Below, piece by piece: positions 1 to 8,997 of a DNA stretch of 53,492 nt. Position 1 is the stretch's first letter. Every line of letters begins with the position of its first letter. The DNA is from MGBC163016 sp964469815. Lineage in GTDB: Bacteria; Actinomycetota; Coriobacteriia; Coriobacteriales; Eggerthellaceae. The notes under the pieces were generated by a model. It saw only the letters and a list, made by a program, of their open reading frames with translations. It made no database searches and was not told where the DNA came from. Both the position numbers and the translations under genes were made by a program. The stretch lies in the NCBI GenBank assembly GCA_964469815.1, contig CAYXZC010000006.1, positions 1 through 53,492 on the forward strand. The letters run 5' to 3'.

Positions 1-68
1 ATATCCACTTGCATTACGTGCATGGAGTATCGCCAAATGCGAAAGAGGATACCTTCGACCTAGAAGCT

Positions 69-3000
69 CTATTCGCTGCGGAGGGCTTCGACCGGATCCT
101 TGCGGCTGGCAGAGCTTGCGGGTATCAATCCTGCGATGAATGTGAGGAACACGCTGATCGCGACGAGGATGAGCGCTGCCTGCCATGGAAGGGATGCTAC
201 GTTTGGCACATCGAAGAGCGCATACACTATCGCGCTTGCTGGGATGCAGCAAAGCGCCGTGATCCCAACACCAAGCACACCTGCGATGAGTCCTTCGATG
301 ATCGTTTCCGCGTTGAATACTTGGCTGATGTTGCCTTTGCTGGCGCCTATCGCGCGCAAGATGCCTATCTCCTTCTTTCGTTCGAGCACGCTTATGTAGG
401 TTATGACACCTATCATGATCGAGCTTACTATGAGCGAGATGGAAACGAATGCTATCAGAACGTATGAGATCATATCGATGATGGTCGTCACAGAGCTCAT
501 GAGCGCGCCAACGATATCCGTGTAGGTTATTGCCTTCGATTCCTGATCGGTGGAGTTCATGCGATCATTGTAGGCATCGAGGATATCGATGATGCCTTGT
601 TTGGCCTCGAAGTCCTTCGCGAAGATATCGATCTCGTATGGCTTGTCCATCTGGGCATAATCGAGCTTCGCCAGATTGTTGTCGAACGAGGCCTCCTCAG
701 GCGTCATCATCGACATGATGAGCTCGGTAAGCTCATCTTCGGACATATTGAATTGGAAGGCGTTCTTGAACGCTTCCTCATCGATGCTCATAGCGCTTGA
801 CATGTTCGAGGCTAGAGAGTTCATGGCTTTGGCCATGGCCATGGAAACCGCGCTTGTCATCTGACTTTGAAGCGTGTTCATGACCTCTGTCATATATGCG
901 GTCATCGTCTGCTCGACCGCACCTTGGACCTGGGAAGCGATGGATTCGGTCATAGCTGTTGTGTCGAAGGCATTCGCCATGCCTTGTTCTATCTGCGCTT
1001 TGACAGCGTCGCTTTGCATATAAGCCGGAAGCGCTGCCCCCATATCCGTAGGCGATGTGATTCCGTTCGTTATGCAGTATTGGAAGAACCCGCCCATGAC
1101 ATTTGCCATCATGGTCTGTATGGCGGAGGAATCCGGTTGCATGACGGATGGATCCACTTGGATGGCATTGGGATCCATGGCCGGAGGGGCGGGAAGGCTC
1201 GATGAATCGAAGTCGATATCAAGGCCGCTCATATCCAGTTTGAGCTTGCTAGAATCGAACTTGAATGCTGCCTGTATGGCTCCGGTATCGATCGTGAACA
1301 TCTGGGACATATCGAAATCGCCGGCACCATCATCATCCGCTTCCTCGGCGAACGTTTTGCCGTTGAACACATCCACAGCGGGATCTGCCAGCTGATCCTT
1401 GACGATCTGGCTTTCTCCGGCTTTCTCGATCAAGTGGTCGGTCAGTGCGGGCGTATAGTAGATGCCGGAGTTCATCATGGTGGAATTGCTGTCATCCCTG
1501 GGTTGGACGATTCCCGATATCACCAAGTCCTCGCTGTTGGCGATGATGTCCTTCATGTATCCCTCATCGCCCGATTTATCGACCCAAACGCCGAACTCCT
1601 CATCGTATTGGTAATAATCTGCCGAACACACCAGCTTGAGCTTAAGATCGAGGAAGTCCTGGTAGGTGAACTGCTTGCCGTCATTCACCTCTGTCGTGAA
1701 CTCCTCTTCGTTCACGAAGGCCCGCACCATCTCGTCCATGACCGAGCGATCGCGCAGCCCCAATATGTAGAGCAAAAAGTCGCTCACGCTTCCGTTGTGG
1801 GTGAGCACGAGTACGCACTCGTTGGGCGCCTCAGGCCAGTGTCCGGCCTTGACATCGTAACCTTCTTTGGCCATATCGATGGTGCCCATCATCTGGGCGA
1901 ACATATCCGTGCTCATCATGGAGGACATGATCCCGCTCGATGACATGCCGGAGCCGATCCCCAACGATGAGAACGTTGTATCCGGATTCACTTGCTGAAC
2001 ACCGTTTTCAGTGTCGGCAAGATAGACGTTGGCCGTAACGTTGTATTTATACTCGACATCGTTGGCATATTCCTCGATGCCGCTCTCACCGCTGTCAAGA
2101 TATTCCTTCAAAGAGGCAAGGTCGTTGGATCCCACGCTGTCGAACATGCGCCCCATGATGGCAGCTTCATGCACGGTCGTAGCGTTGCCCTCATCTTCGT
2201 TCGAGGTGCCCTCATCATCGCCTCCGCTCGCACCCATTCCCATCGTGGATACCATCATGGATGTCATGTCGAATCCGGTGGATGTTATCTGCAGAGGATA
2301 GGAGGAAAGAGTCTCCTCCTCAACGGTCGCAATATAGTTGTTCACGCCGTTCGCGAGAGCAAGGATGGCCGATATCCCGATGATGCCGATCGATCCTGCA
2401 AAGGCCGTCATGATCGTGCGACCCTTCTTGGTCATGAGGTTGTTGAAGGAAAGACCGAGCGCCGTGAGGAAGCTCATCGATGTGCGATGTATCTTCTTCT
2501 TCGACTTCCGCATATCCGATGGACTTGGCAGATACGGATCGGAATCGTTCATGATGTGGCCGTCTGCCAGGTTCACGATACGTGTGGCGTATTCGTCTGC
2601 AAGTTCGGGATTGTGCGTGACCATGATAACGAGGCGGTCCTTGGCGATCTCGGTGAGAAGATCCATGATCTGCACAGATGTCTTCGAATCGAGCGCGCCT
2701 GTGGGTTCGTCTGCGAGCAGGATCTCCGGGTTGTTCACGAGCGCACGTGCTATGGCAACGCGTTGCATCTGACCGCCTGAGAGCTGGCTTGGCTTCTTGT
2801 TGATGTGGTCTTTGAGTCCGACACGTTCAAGTTCGGCGATGGCGCGTTTGCGCCTCTCCTCGCGACTTACACCTGAAAGGGTGAGCGCCAGCTCAACATT
2901 TGCCAGCACGCTTTGGTGAGGGATCAGGTTGTAGCTTTGGAAGACGAATCCGATGCGGTTGTTGCGGAAGGTATCCCAATCGCGATCGGTGTAGTCCTTC

Positions 3001-3206
3001 GTGGAGATGCCATCGATGATGAGATCGCCCGAATCGTAATGGTCAAGGCCTCCTATGATATTGAGCAATGTGGTCTTGCCCGAACCGGAAGGCCCCAGTA
3101 TCGCAGCGAATTCATTATCGCGGAAATTGATGGAAACGCCATCGAGTGCAACTTGGGTGAAATCGCCTGTTGTATAAGACTTGTAAATATCCTTGAGCTG
3201 AAGCAT
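69..3206 (-). CDS. ABC transporter, fused ATPase and FtsX-type permease (MacB-like)
   Basis: A 1045-residue single-chain exporter half. Residues 1-225 form an ABC ATPase with Walker A GPSGSGKTT, signature LSGGQ and Walker B ILLADEPTGALD. A first membrane helix follows near 265-290, then a large outside domain to about 880, and three C-terminal helices ending in the FtsX-type segment around ERKKEIGILRAIGAS. This is the MacB/LolD-FtsX architecture, which in known members drives mechanotransmission or export of peptides, drugs or lipoproteins and not ordinary import. The outside domain is unusually rich in Met, Ser and Ala (roughly residues 690-860). The ATG start at 3206 begins MLQLKDIYKSY, a normal ABC N-terminus. 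The gene stands alone on the minus strand downstream of the WYL regulator, about 136 nt away. The substrate is unknown. Confidence 0.93.
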   Translation of the reverse strand: MLQLKDIYKSYTTGDFTQVALDGVSINFRDNEFAAILGPSGSGKTTLLNIIGGLDHYDSGDLIIDGISTKDYTDRDWDTFRNNRIGFVFQSYNLIPHQSVLANVELALTLSGVSREERRKRAIAELERVGLKDHINKKPSQLSGGQMQRVAIARALVNNPEILLADEPTGALDSKTSVQIMDLLTEIAKDRLVIMVTHNPELADEYATRIVNLADGHIMNDSDPYLPSPSDMRKSKKKIHRTSMSFLTALGLSFNNLMTKKGRTIMTAFAGSIGIIGISAILALANGVNNYIATVEEETLSSYPLQITSTGFDMTSMMVSTMGMGASGGDDEGTSNEDEGNATTVHEAAIMGRMFDSVGSNDLASLKEYLDSGESGIEEYANDVEYKYNVTANVYLADTENGVQQVNPDTTFSSLGIGSGMSSSGIMSSMMSTDMFAQMMGTIDMAKEGYDVKAGHWPEAPNECVLVLTHNGSVSDFLLYILGLRDRSVMDEMVRAFVNEEEFTTEVNDGKQFTYQDFLDLKLKLVCSADYYQYDEEFGVWVDKSGDEGYMKDIIANSEDLVISGIVQPRDDSNSTMMNSGIYYTPALTDHLIEKAGESQIVKDQLADPAVDVFNGKTFAEEADDDGAGDFDMSQMFTIDTGAIQAAFKFDSSKLKLDMSGLDIDFDSSSLPAPPAMDPNAIQVDPSVMQPDSSAIQTMMANVMGGFFQYCITNGITSPTDMGAALPAYMQSDAVKAQIEQGMANAFDTTAMTESIASQVQGAVEQTMTAYMTEVMNTLQSQMTSAVSMAMAKAMNSLASNMSSAMSIDEEAFKNAFQFNMSEDELTELIMSMMTPEEASFDNNLAKLDYAQMDKPYEIDIFAKDFEAKQGIIDILDAYNDRMNSTDQESKAITYTDIVGALMSSVTTIIDMISYVLIAFVSISLIVSSIMIGVITYISVLERKKEIGILRAIGASKGNISQVFNAETIIEGLIAGVLGVGITALCCIPASAIVYALFDVPNVASLPWQAALILVAISVFLTFIAGLIPASSASRKDPVEALRSE

Positions 3207-3342
3207 ATTCGCGTCTTTCGTCCATTTTTGTTTTAAGGATTCATTCTACAACGAAAAACGGGTGAAACAGAAAAACATGCTGGTCGAAATGCGTCGGAGC
3301 ATCGATCCGTGATGGCGATTCGTTGGTCGGCTCTCTGATGGA

Positions 3343-4392
3343 TCAGATGCTCGAGGGTTCGGGATCGCTTCGTTGTTGTGCGCGGACGATGGAAGCGATG
3401 TGGGTCTCATAGGCTCTTCTTACCTTCTTTGGACCGATGATGCGAACATCGCCGCCGAATTGCGCGATCTTGCCGAAGAGCACAGGAGAGGGTGCGGCTT
3501 TCACGCTCATCTGCGCCCAGCGATCCGAATCTGCGCGATCAGTATCCTCTTTCCAGATACGATCCTCATCGATGGGAAAGGAGGTCGTGTCGTCTTTGCC
3601 GAATATATCCACTATGCTCCCGACGAGGCTCTCTTTGACGTGAAGCGTTATGCGTACAGGTTCGTCATCGAACATCCCGGGGGTGCGCCGTTCGTATTCT
3701 GCGATGTCGAAATCGGGATCGAGCTTATGGCTCGCCGGTGATCGATCGAGCAGAAGGACGTGATCCATCCTGTCGACACGATATATCTTCAAGTGGTCAT
3801 GTGAATCCTCATCATAGACGCCCAGATAGTAATGCTCATCGGTATAGGTTAGGAACAGTGGGGTCTTCACCCTGAGCTTGTCGCCGTTGCTCTTGGTGGG
3901 TAGCATCTGCATGTGAGAATCCATGCGCATGTAATGAAACGAGATGTCGAGCTTTTGTGCGATGGCTCTTTGGATCTTGTCGAGCGTGTCGAACACGGAT
4001 TCGTTTTGCACCTTCACCCGCCCGGTCACATGCAGCTGCGAGCGGATATCCTGTGCCTGTTGTGCTGATATCAGGCTCTTGAGTTTCGATATGAGCTCTT
4101 CGGAATTGGCCTGCGTGATGGATCGGGAACTTTGCACCGCATCGATCAGAAGCAGCAACTCGGGCGTGGTGAAGAGCCTGTTCGAATAATAATACTGCAC
4201 CGGGCGCCGTGGGATCTTCCCGATGGTGAAGCCGAATTCATCGAGCGCCGCTATATCGCGGTAGAGGGATTTGCGCTCGCTGCTAACGCCGTAGCCTTCA
4301 AGGTGAGCCTGGATCTCAGGTAGGGAAAGGCCGCGGGTCTCATCCGTTCTCTCATATAGGATCTTCATAAGATAAAGGATTCTTGGTTTCAT
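3343..4392 (-). CDS. WYL-domain transcriptional regulator
   Basis: A 349-residue DNA-binding regulator. The N-terminal winged helix reads MKPRILYLMKILYERTDE, with a recognition region near SERKSLYRDIAALDEFGF (residues about 35-60). A WYL-type ligand-binding domain follows from about 130 to 270 (core around LDISFHYMRMD and DEHYYLGVYD), then a WCX-like C-terminal extension. I chose ATG 4392 because the family normally begins just before the winged helix; the frame extends upstream to a TTG at 4560, but that part looks unlike the family. WYL proteins sense small molecules or nucleic acids. It lies between the ABC exporter and the divergent pntAB operon, so either could be a target. An AT-rich palindrome lies about 60 nt upstream. 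Family assignment is firm; ligand and targets are unknown. Confidence 0.88.
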   Translation of the reverse strand: MKPRILYLMKILYERTDETRGLSLPEIQAHLEGYGVSSERKSLYRDIAALDEFGFTIGKIPRRPVQYYYSNRLFTTPELLLLIDAVQSSRSITQANSEELISKLKSLISAQQAQDIRSQLHVTGRVKVQNESVFDTLDKIQRAIAQKLDISFHYMRMDSHMQMLPTKSNGDKLRVKTPLFLTYTDEHYYLGVYDEDSHDHLKIYRVDRMDHVLLLDRSPASHKLDPDFDIAEYERRTPGMFDDEPVRITLHVKESLVGSIVDIFGKDDTTSFPIDEDRIWKEDTDRADSDRWAQMSVKAAPSPVLFGKIAQFGGDVRIIGPKKVRRAYETHIASIVRAQQRSDPEPSSI

Positions 4393-4447
4393 GCTCGATG
4401 CCCTGTTCTTGAAGATGGAAACTAGCTTGGAGATGCTTAGTTTATCA

Positions 4448-4465
4448 TTTGGTAAATTTTCCAAA
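4448..4465. promoter_or_regulatory. AT-rich 18-bp palindrome, candidate operator
   Basis: The sequence TTTGGTAAATTTTCCAAA reads almost identically on both strands, with one mismatched pair near the centre. It sits in the divergent region between the WYL regulator start at 4392 and pntA at 4636. Position and symmetry suit a dimeric regulator site, possibly autoregulation by the WYL protein; that role is inference. Confidence 0.35.
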
Positions 4466-4635
4466 ATATGTTGTTCATAACCGGGTTTTTGTGCAACAAT
4501 TCGTAGCAATTCGTATGGTTTGGATGATGTCGCTTTTGATTTCTCAACGGATCGGAGCAATCGCGCAATTTGTATCGTGCGATTGCTCTGTGTGTTTTAA
4601 GGATGTGTCAGCTTTCGGAACAGAAAGGACGACCG

Positions 4636-6189
4636 ATGCTCATAGGCATTCCCAAAGAGGTGAATGTCGGCGAGACCCGAGTAGCCGGATCTCCCGATAC
4701 CGTGAAGAAGCTCATCAAGCTCGGATATGAGGTTTGCGTTGAGAGCGATGCCGGGCGTCTTGCAAGCTTTCCAGATGAAGCATATGAAGAGGCAGGCGCG
4801 AAGATCGTCGACAAGGAAGAGGTCTGGGCATCGGAGATAGTCGTTTGCGTGGATATGCCCACCGATCTTGAGCTGGCGCTCATGCATCGCGATGCCATGC
4901 TCATAACCCGCATGCGCATGGAGGCTAATCCTGATCTGGTGGAAGTGTTCGCATCTCGCGGGCTTACGGCGCTCGCTCTTGATGCAGCTCCCCGTATCTC
5001 ACGTGCACAGTCGCTCGATGTGCGATCCTCGATGGCCAACCTTTCCGGATACAAAGCCGTCATCGAGGCGGCGAACACGTTCGGGAGGCTGTTCGGTGGC
5101 CAGATGACAGCTGCGGGCAAGGTTCCGCCAGCCAATGTGTACATCATCGGCGTCGGTGTGTCCGGTCTTGCCGCTATCGGCACTGCAAGCTCCATGGGAG
5201 CTCAGGTGTACGCGACAGATGTGCGCCCTGAAGTCGCCGATCAGGTGGTGTCGCTTGGAGGAACCTTCGTTGAGATACCGGTTCGCCAGAAATCCAGCGA
5301 TGGCTATGCCAAGGAGATGACAGGCGATGAGCAGGCACGCGTGCGCCAAGTGTATGCCGAGCAGGCGGCAAAGTCGGACATCATAATCACCACCGCACAG
5401 GTTCCCGGGCGTCCGAGCCCATTGCTGTTGGATGAAGAGGCCATAGCCGGCATGCGTCCTGGCTCTGTTATCGTGGACTTGGGCGCGTCGGAGATGGGGT
5501 CGAACACGGCGCTCACAGTGCCCGATGAGATGATCAAGACCGACAACGGCGTGACCATAATCGGCTATAGGAATCTTCCCGATAAGCTTCCTGAGCAGGC
5601 ATCCCAGCTTTTCGGCAACAATGTTGTCAGCCTCTTCAAGCTGCTCACTCCTCAAAAGGATGGCAAGGTCGTCTTGGACGAAGAGGATGAGGTCATTCGC
5701 GCTATGACCGTAAGCATCGATGGCAAGATAATGTGGCCACCCCCTCCGGTGAATGTATCAGCAGCTCCCGCAAAGCCCGCTGCTGAGGCGGCATCTGATG
5801 GGTCATCGGATGCATCGCTCGATCAAGAGGGGTCTTCTGCTGCGAAGGGTCTTTGGTGGAAGATACTGCTCGGAGTGTTAGGGGTAGCGTTGATCTTGGC
5901 TGCGCCTTCCGACATGCAGCAGCACTTCGTTGTGTTCGAGCTTGCCGTTGTGGTCGGTTTCTATGTGATAACGAACGTCACCCATACATTGCATACCCCT
6001 TTGATGTCCGTTACGAACGCAATATCGGGGATCATCATAGTAGGTGCGCTCTTGCAGCTTGGGAGTGCCAACGTGGTGGTACAGGCGCTTTCCTTCGTGG
6101 CTATCGTCATCGCATCGATCAACATCTTCGGTGGTTTCCTGGTCACCAACAGGATGCTCAAGATGTTCCAGAGGAGCTCTGATAACTGA
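4636..6189 (+). CDS. pntA: NAD(P) transhydrogenase subunit alpha
   Basis: This is the NAD(H)-binding subunit of the proton-translocating transhydrogenase, which couples hydride transfer between NAD(H) and NADP(H) to proton movement across the membrane. The 517-residue product starts MLIGIPKEVNVGETRVAGSP. It carries the alanine-dehydrogenase/PNT fold with a nucleotide-binding segment around IIGVGVSGLAAIGTASSMGA, then an acidic/Ala-rich linker (about 380-405) and a C-terminal part with about four membrane helices. So it is the one-piece alpha subunit, as in E. coli, not the split PntAA/PntAB form. The start is set by AAAGGA at 4624-4629, before ATG 4636. The stop overlaps the pntB start by one base (TGATG), indicating translational coupling. 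It likely supplies NADPH for biosynthesis. Confidence 0.95.
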   Translation: MLIGIPKEVNVGETRVAGSPDTVKKLIKLGYEVCVESDAGRLASFPDEAYEEAGAKIVDKEEVWASEIVVCVDMPTDLELALMHRDAMLITRMRMEANPDLVEVFASRGLTALALDAAPRISRAQSLDVRSSMANLSGYKAVIEAANTFGRLFGGQMTAAGKVPPANVYIIGVGVSGLAAIGTASSMGAQVYATDVRPEVADQVVSLGGTFVEIPVRQKSSDGYAKEMTGDEQARVRQVYAEQAAKSDIIITTAQVPGRPSPLLLDEEAIAGMRPGSVIVDLGASEMGSNTALTVPDEMIKTDNGVTIIGYRNLPDKLPEQASQLFGNNVVSLFKLLTPQKDGKVVLDEEDEVIRAMTVSIDGKIMWPPPPVNVSAAPAKPAAEAASDGSSDASLDQEGSSAAKGLWWKILLGVLGVALILAAPSDMQQHFVVFELAVVVGFYVITNVTHTLHTPLMSVTNAISGIIIVGALLQLGSANVVVQALSFVAIVIASINIFGGFLVTNRMLKMFQRSSDN

Positions 6190-7655
6190 TGGGATACATA
6201 GGTCTGGATCCGGCTGAACTGATGCTCATACTGGGTGTTGAACGTTTCCAGTCGCTTGCTTACCTGTTGGCAGCGCTTCTGTTCATCTTGGCTTTGGCGG
6301 GGCTATCGAAGCAGAAGAGCGCACAGCGTGGGAATCTTATGGGCATCATCGGCATGGCGCTCGCGCTTGTGGCGACGATCGCTATCGCCCTTCTTCTGTC
6401 CGAGGTCGACCCGGCGCTTACCATAGGGCTGATGATCCTCGCCATCGCGATAGGTGCTGCCATAGGCATCTGGAAGGCTTTGAAGGTGCAGATGACCGGC
6501 ATGCCCGAGCTCGTGGCGATGCTCCATTCTTTCGTAGGTGCTGCAGCGGTGCTCGTCGGGTTCAACTCCTTCTTGACCGAACCGGGCGATCCGATGGTGG
6601 GCAATGTGAACGCATTCCATATGGGCGAGGTGGGGCTTGCCATCTTCATCGGCGCGGTAACGCTAACAGGATCGATAGTCGCCTATCTCAAGCTTTCAGC
6701 CAAGATCTCCGGAAAGCCTTTGACGCTTCCGGGTCGAAACGCCATCAATGCCGTTATCGTTGTGGCCTGCCTTGTGCTCATAGGTTGGCTCATAAATACA
6801 GAGGGCATCGATCAGGGTTTGGTTCCTCTTGTCATACTCACCGTGCTGTCGTTGATCCTCGGCGCCCATCTCGTTTTGGCGATCGGTGGGGGAGATATGC
6901 CCGTGGTCGTGTCGATGCTGAACTCCTATTCAGGCTGGGCGGCAGCCATGGCTGGATTCACGCTCGGCAACGACCTGCTCATCATCACAGGTGCGCTCGT
7001 AGGCTCATCGGGTGCGTATCTGTCCTACATCATGTGCAAAGGCATGAACAGATCCTTCATCTCGGTGATACTTGGCGGGTTCGGGGGAGATAGCGCTCCG
7101 ACTTCGAGCGGCGAGGTCAAGGATTACGGCGACTACACCGAGACCACTGCTGAAGAGGTCGCAGAGCTCCTCAAGGGCTCCAAGCGCGTGGTGATAACGC
7201 CGGGATACGGAATGGCCGTGGCGCAAGCGCAGTTCCCTGTGGCCGATCTTACGCGCAAGCTGATAGATAAGGGAGTGGATGTGGTCTTTGCCGTGCATCC
7301 TGTGGCAGGGCGCATGCCTGGGCATATGAACGTGCTTCTGGCTGAGGCGAAGGTTCCATACGATAACGTTCTCGAGATGGATGAGATCAATGATGATTTC
7401 GGAGATGTTGATACCGTGCTCGTCATCGGTGCCAACGATACCGTGAATCCGGCTGCGGAGACCGAACCCGATTCTCCTATTGCCGGGATGCCCGTCATGA
7501 GGGTCTGGGATGCGAACAAGGTGATCGTCTTCAAGCGCTCCATGGGAAATGCAGGATATGCGGGCGTGCAGAACCCGCTGTTCTTCAACGACAATACCGA
7601 TATGCTTCTAGGTGATGCAAAGGAGTCGGTCGACGCGATCGTGGCGGCTCTGTAG
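6189..7655 (+). CDS. pntB: NAD(P) transhydrogenase subunit beta
   Basis: This is the partner of pntA: a membrane subunit carrying the proton channel and the NADP(H)-binding domain III. The 488 residues include about eight or nine hydrophobic helices (roughly 15-300). A soluble C-terminal domain follows, with the family's NADP site around ITPGYGMAVAQAQ, then GRMPGHMNVLLAEA and the terminal KRSMGNAGYAGVQNPLF, all hallmark PntB motifs. Length matches the family (about 460-490). It starts at ATG 6189, inside the pntA stop. No gene follows for 630 nt, so pntAB is a two-gene operon. Confidence 0.96.
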   Translation: MGYIGLDPAELMLILGVERFQSLAYLLAALLFILALAGLSKQKSAQRGNLMGIIGMALALVATIAIALLLSEVDPALTIGLMILAIAIGAAIGIWKALKVQMTGMPELVAMLHSFVGAAAVLVGFNSFLTEPGDPMVGNVNAFHMGEVGLAIFIGAVTLTGSIVAYLKLSAKISGKPLTLPGRNAINAVIVVACLVLIGWLINTEGIDQGLVPLVILTVLSLILGAHLVLAIGGGDMPVVVSMLNSYSGWAAAMAGFTLGNDLLIITGALVGSSGAYLSYIMCKGMNRSFISVILGGFGGDSAPTSSGEVKDYGDYTETTAEEVAELLKGSKRVVITPGYGMAVAQAQFPVADLTRKLIDKGVDVVFAVHPVAGRMPGHMNVLLAEAKVPYDNVLEMDEINDDFGDVDTVLVIGANDTVNPAAETEPDSPIAGMPVMRVWDANKVIVFKRSMGNAGYAGVQNPLFFNDNTDMLLGDAKESVDAIVAAL

Positions 7656-7708
7656 CTTTTTCGAAGTCGAGAGATATCTTCGATCTGATCCGAAACCGAG
7701 ATGCAAAA

Positions 7709-7950
7709 GGGCGATCAAGACCATAAAAGCAAAGCCGAAGGCTTAACCATAGATCGTCATCCTGAGCGTAGAGCGAAGTACTTGAGCGAAGAAGGATGAA
7801 GATGATGTGGGATATAGCGATCATGGCTTATACCTTGTCGGGATATTCATTTGATATGAATAGAACATAAACGACAAAGGGGTAAGCCATGATCGCGCCC
7901 TATGTTCTGAGCAAGAGCAAGCGCATGCGAACGGAGTCGAATGGATCGCC
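7709..7950. repeat. Intergenic repeat, expanded copy bounded by GGGCGATC/GATCGCCC
   Basis: The element begins GGGCGATC at 7709 and ends with its inverted form GATCGCCC at 7950. The first 62 nt (7709-7770, including CGAAGGCTTAACCAT and GTCATCCTGAGCG) and the last 27 nt closely match the copy at 52357-52454. Between them this copy carries about 150 extra nt (about 7771-7922), including a 24-25 bp hairpin. It lies just after pntB. No coding potential is seen. The stretch 7656-8286 as a whole holds no gene, only this repeat and the hairpins listed separately. Confidence 0.75.
7817..7896. repeat. Long hairpin inside the expanded intergenic repeat
   Basis: The arm at 7817-7840 (GCGATCATGGCTTA then TACCTTGTCG) pairs with 7872-7896 with only a few mismatches. 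A second small dyad (TATTCAT/ATGAATA, 7844-7862) lies in the loop. No T-run follows on either strand, so it is not an ordinary terminator. It lies wholly within the segment absent from the compact repeat copy at 52.4 kb. Confidence 0.7.
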
Positions 7951-8082
7951 CCATGTGCCTTGGTTTGTCCTGCGCCATTGATATGGTGTCGCTGCGCTCA
8001 GCGGCTATACCGCTTTACTTGCTCCTTTTATGGAAACGCTTCCGCGTTTCCGGGTCGGTCCTAAACTCACGCGTTCGTTATG

Positions 8083-8145
8083 AAAGATGGATAGCATGAT
8101 ACTTCGTAAGCCATCGCAGCACTACGTATCACGCTATCCATCTTT
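8083..8145. repeat. 20-bp inverted repeat
   Basis: AAAGATGGATAGCATGATAC at 8083-8102 is the inverted match of 8126-8145 with one mismatch, separated by 23 nt. A shorter perfect hairpin (GGAAACGC/GCGTTTCC, 8032-8051) lies just before it. Neither is followed by a convincing T-run. Function unknown; possibly a decayed mobile palindrome or RNA stem. Confidence 0.6.
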
Positions 8146-8180
8146 CTTTCGGTGTCTCACAACAACAAAAACATCCTCAT

Positions 8181-8226
8181 CAAAACATTGCGGCAGGGTC
8201 ATAAAGATCCTACGCGCAATGTTTTG
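8181..8226. repeat. 12-bp inverted repeat with inner stem
   Basis: CAAAACATTGCG at 8181-8192 pairs perfectly with 8215-8226. An inner AGGGTC/GATCCT stem extends the hairpin. It lies 60 nt beyond the stop of the minus-strand lipoprotein gene and may help end that transcript, although the T-run on that strand is broken. Confidence 0.55.
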
Positions 8227-8286
8227 AGCGTCCTTGCGGGGGAGTTGTCTACAAGGATCATTCTATGCGCTGGAGCTATTATCTGA

Positions 8287-8907
8287 TCATTGGTCGACCA
8301 TGAAACCGCTCATAACTTCATCTAAGAGCTTCTCTTGCGTCTCTTTCTGCTCATCCGAATGCGCAACCGAGATAAGAGCGCCTATCGAATTATCCGATGT
8401 TGGAAAGATGAATGTCTCAAGATAGTACGAATATGGCTCCCCTAGATCCGCAATAGACTCAACTTTGACGAGATATCCGGATACTCCGCTTTGAGAAACC
8501 GCATCGTAAACATCTATGTTGCTAGGCTCTGGCATTTGCACGTTGAGCCGATCGTCTGGCAAGGGCTCCTCACTGAAAGCGAGCTTGTCAAAATACCGCT
8601 TCGCCTCTTCTAGCGTAACGCCATCAAACCAAGCTGCTCCGATCCCATATTGTGATCCGATCATCTTTATGGTCGTGTCGCATGTTGGGACCATCTTCCC
8701 TTCATGCGTTTGTATTTCATGCAAAGAGCTCACATCATTGATCTCATATTGATTCGACTTCAGTATGCAGAATTCCCCGATTTGTATAGAGGACGATGCG
8801 CATCCGCTTATCAAAAAGAAGATGCATAGAAGAGCGACGAAGCGCACGAAACGCGCGTATCGATAGTGAGAATGACCGTTGCCATCTTTTTTAACAAAAG
8901 CGTTCAA
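8287..8907 (-). CDS. Predicted lipoprotein of unknown function
   Basis: A 206-residue exported protein with a basic N-terminus, a hydrophobic stretch (about 21-35) and a lipobox ending ISGC, so the mature form should be a lipid-anchored protein on the outer face of the membrane. I do not recognise the mature domain; it contains paired elements such as SNQYEINDVS and PYSYYLETFIFP, suggesting a small alpha/beta fold. The start is TTG at 8907, supported by an AAGGA Shine-Dalgarno nine bases upstream (8917-8921). It lies 40 nt downstream of the terminator of the next gene upstream, so it may be read through from it or have its own weak promoter. Base composition is more AT-rich than most of the window. 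Confidence 0.75.
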   Translation of the reverse strand: MNAFVKKDGNGHSHYRYARFVRFVALLCIFFLISGCASSSIQIGEFCILKSNQYEINDVSSLHEIQTHEGKMVPTCDTTIKMIGSQYGIGAAWFDGVTLEEAKRYFDKLAFSEEPLPDDRLNVQMPEPSNIDVYDAVSQSGVSGYLVKVESIADLGEPYSYYLETFIFPTSDNSIGALISVAHSDEQKETQEKLLDEVMSGFMVDQ

Positions 8908-8940
8908 CGCAGGTTTTCCTTATAGAGCTAGTTGATTGCA

Positions 8941-8980
8941 AAAACTAAGCCGCCAAAATTCTAATCTTGGCGGCTCTTAG
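8941..8980 (-). terminator. Rho-independent terminator
   Basis: GCCGCCAA (8949-8956) pairs with TTGGCGGC (8967-8974), with an outer CTAA/TTAG extension. On the minus strand it is followed by TTAGTTTTTG. It fits termination or attenuation after the secreted-protein gene ending at 8998. Confidence 0.75.
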
Positions 8981-8997
8981 TATATGAAACTTAATCT

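Noticed and set aside
1992..2780. Long plus-strand frame of 262 codons opposite the ABC exporter gene
   Set aside because: It is a shadow of the minus-strand gene; its His/Arg-rich composition, lack of ribosome site and lack of motifs are typical of antisense frames in this genome.
8083..8226. Rho-independent terminators for pntB
   Set aside because: The stems are strong but none is followed by a proper T-run on the plus strand, and they lie 430 nt or more after the stop.
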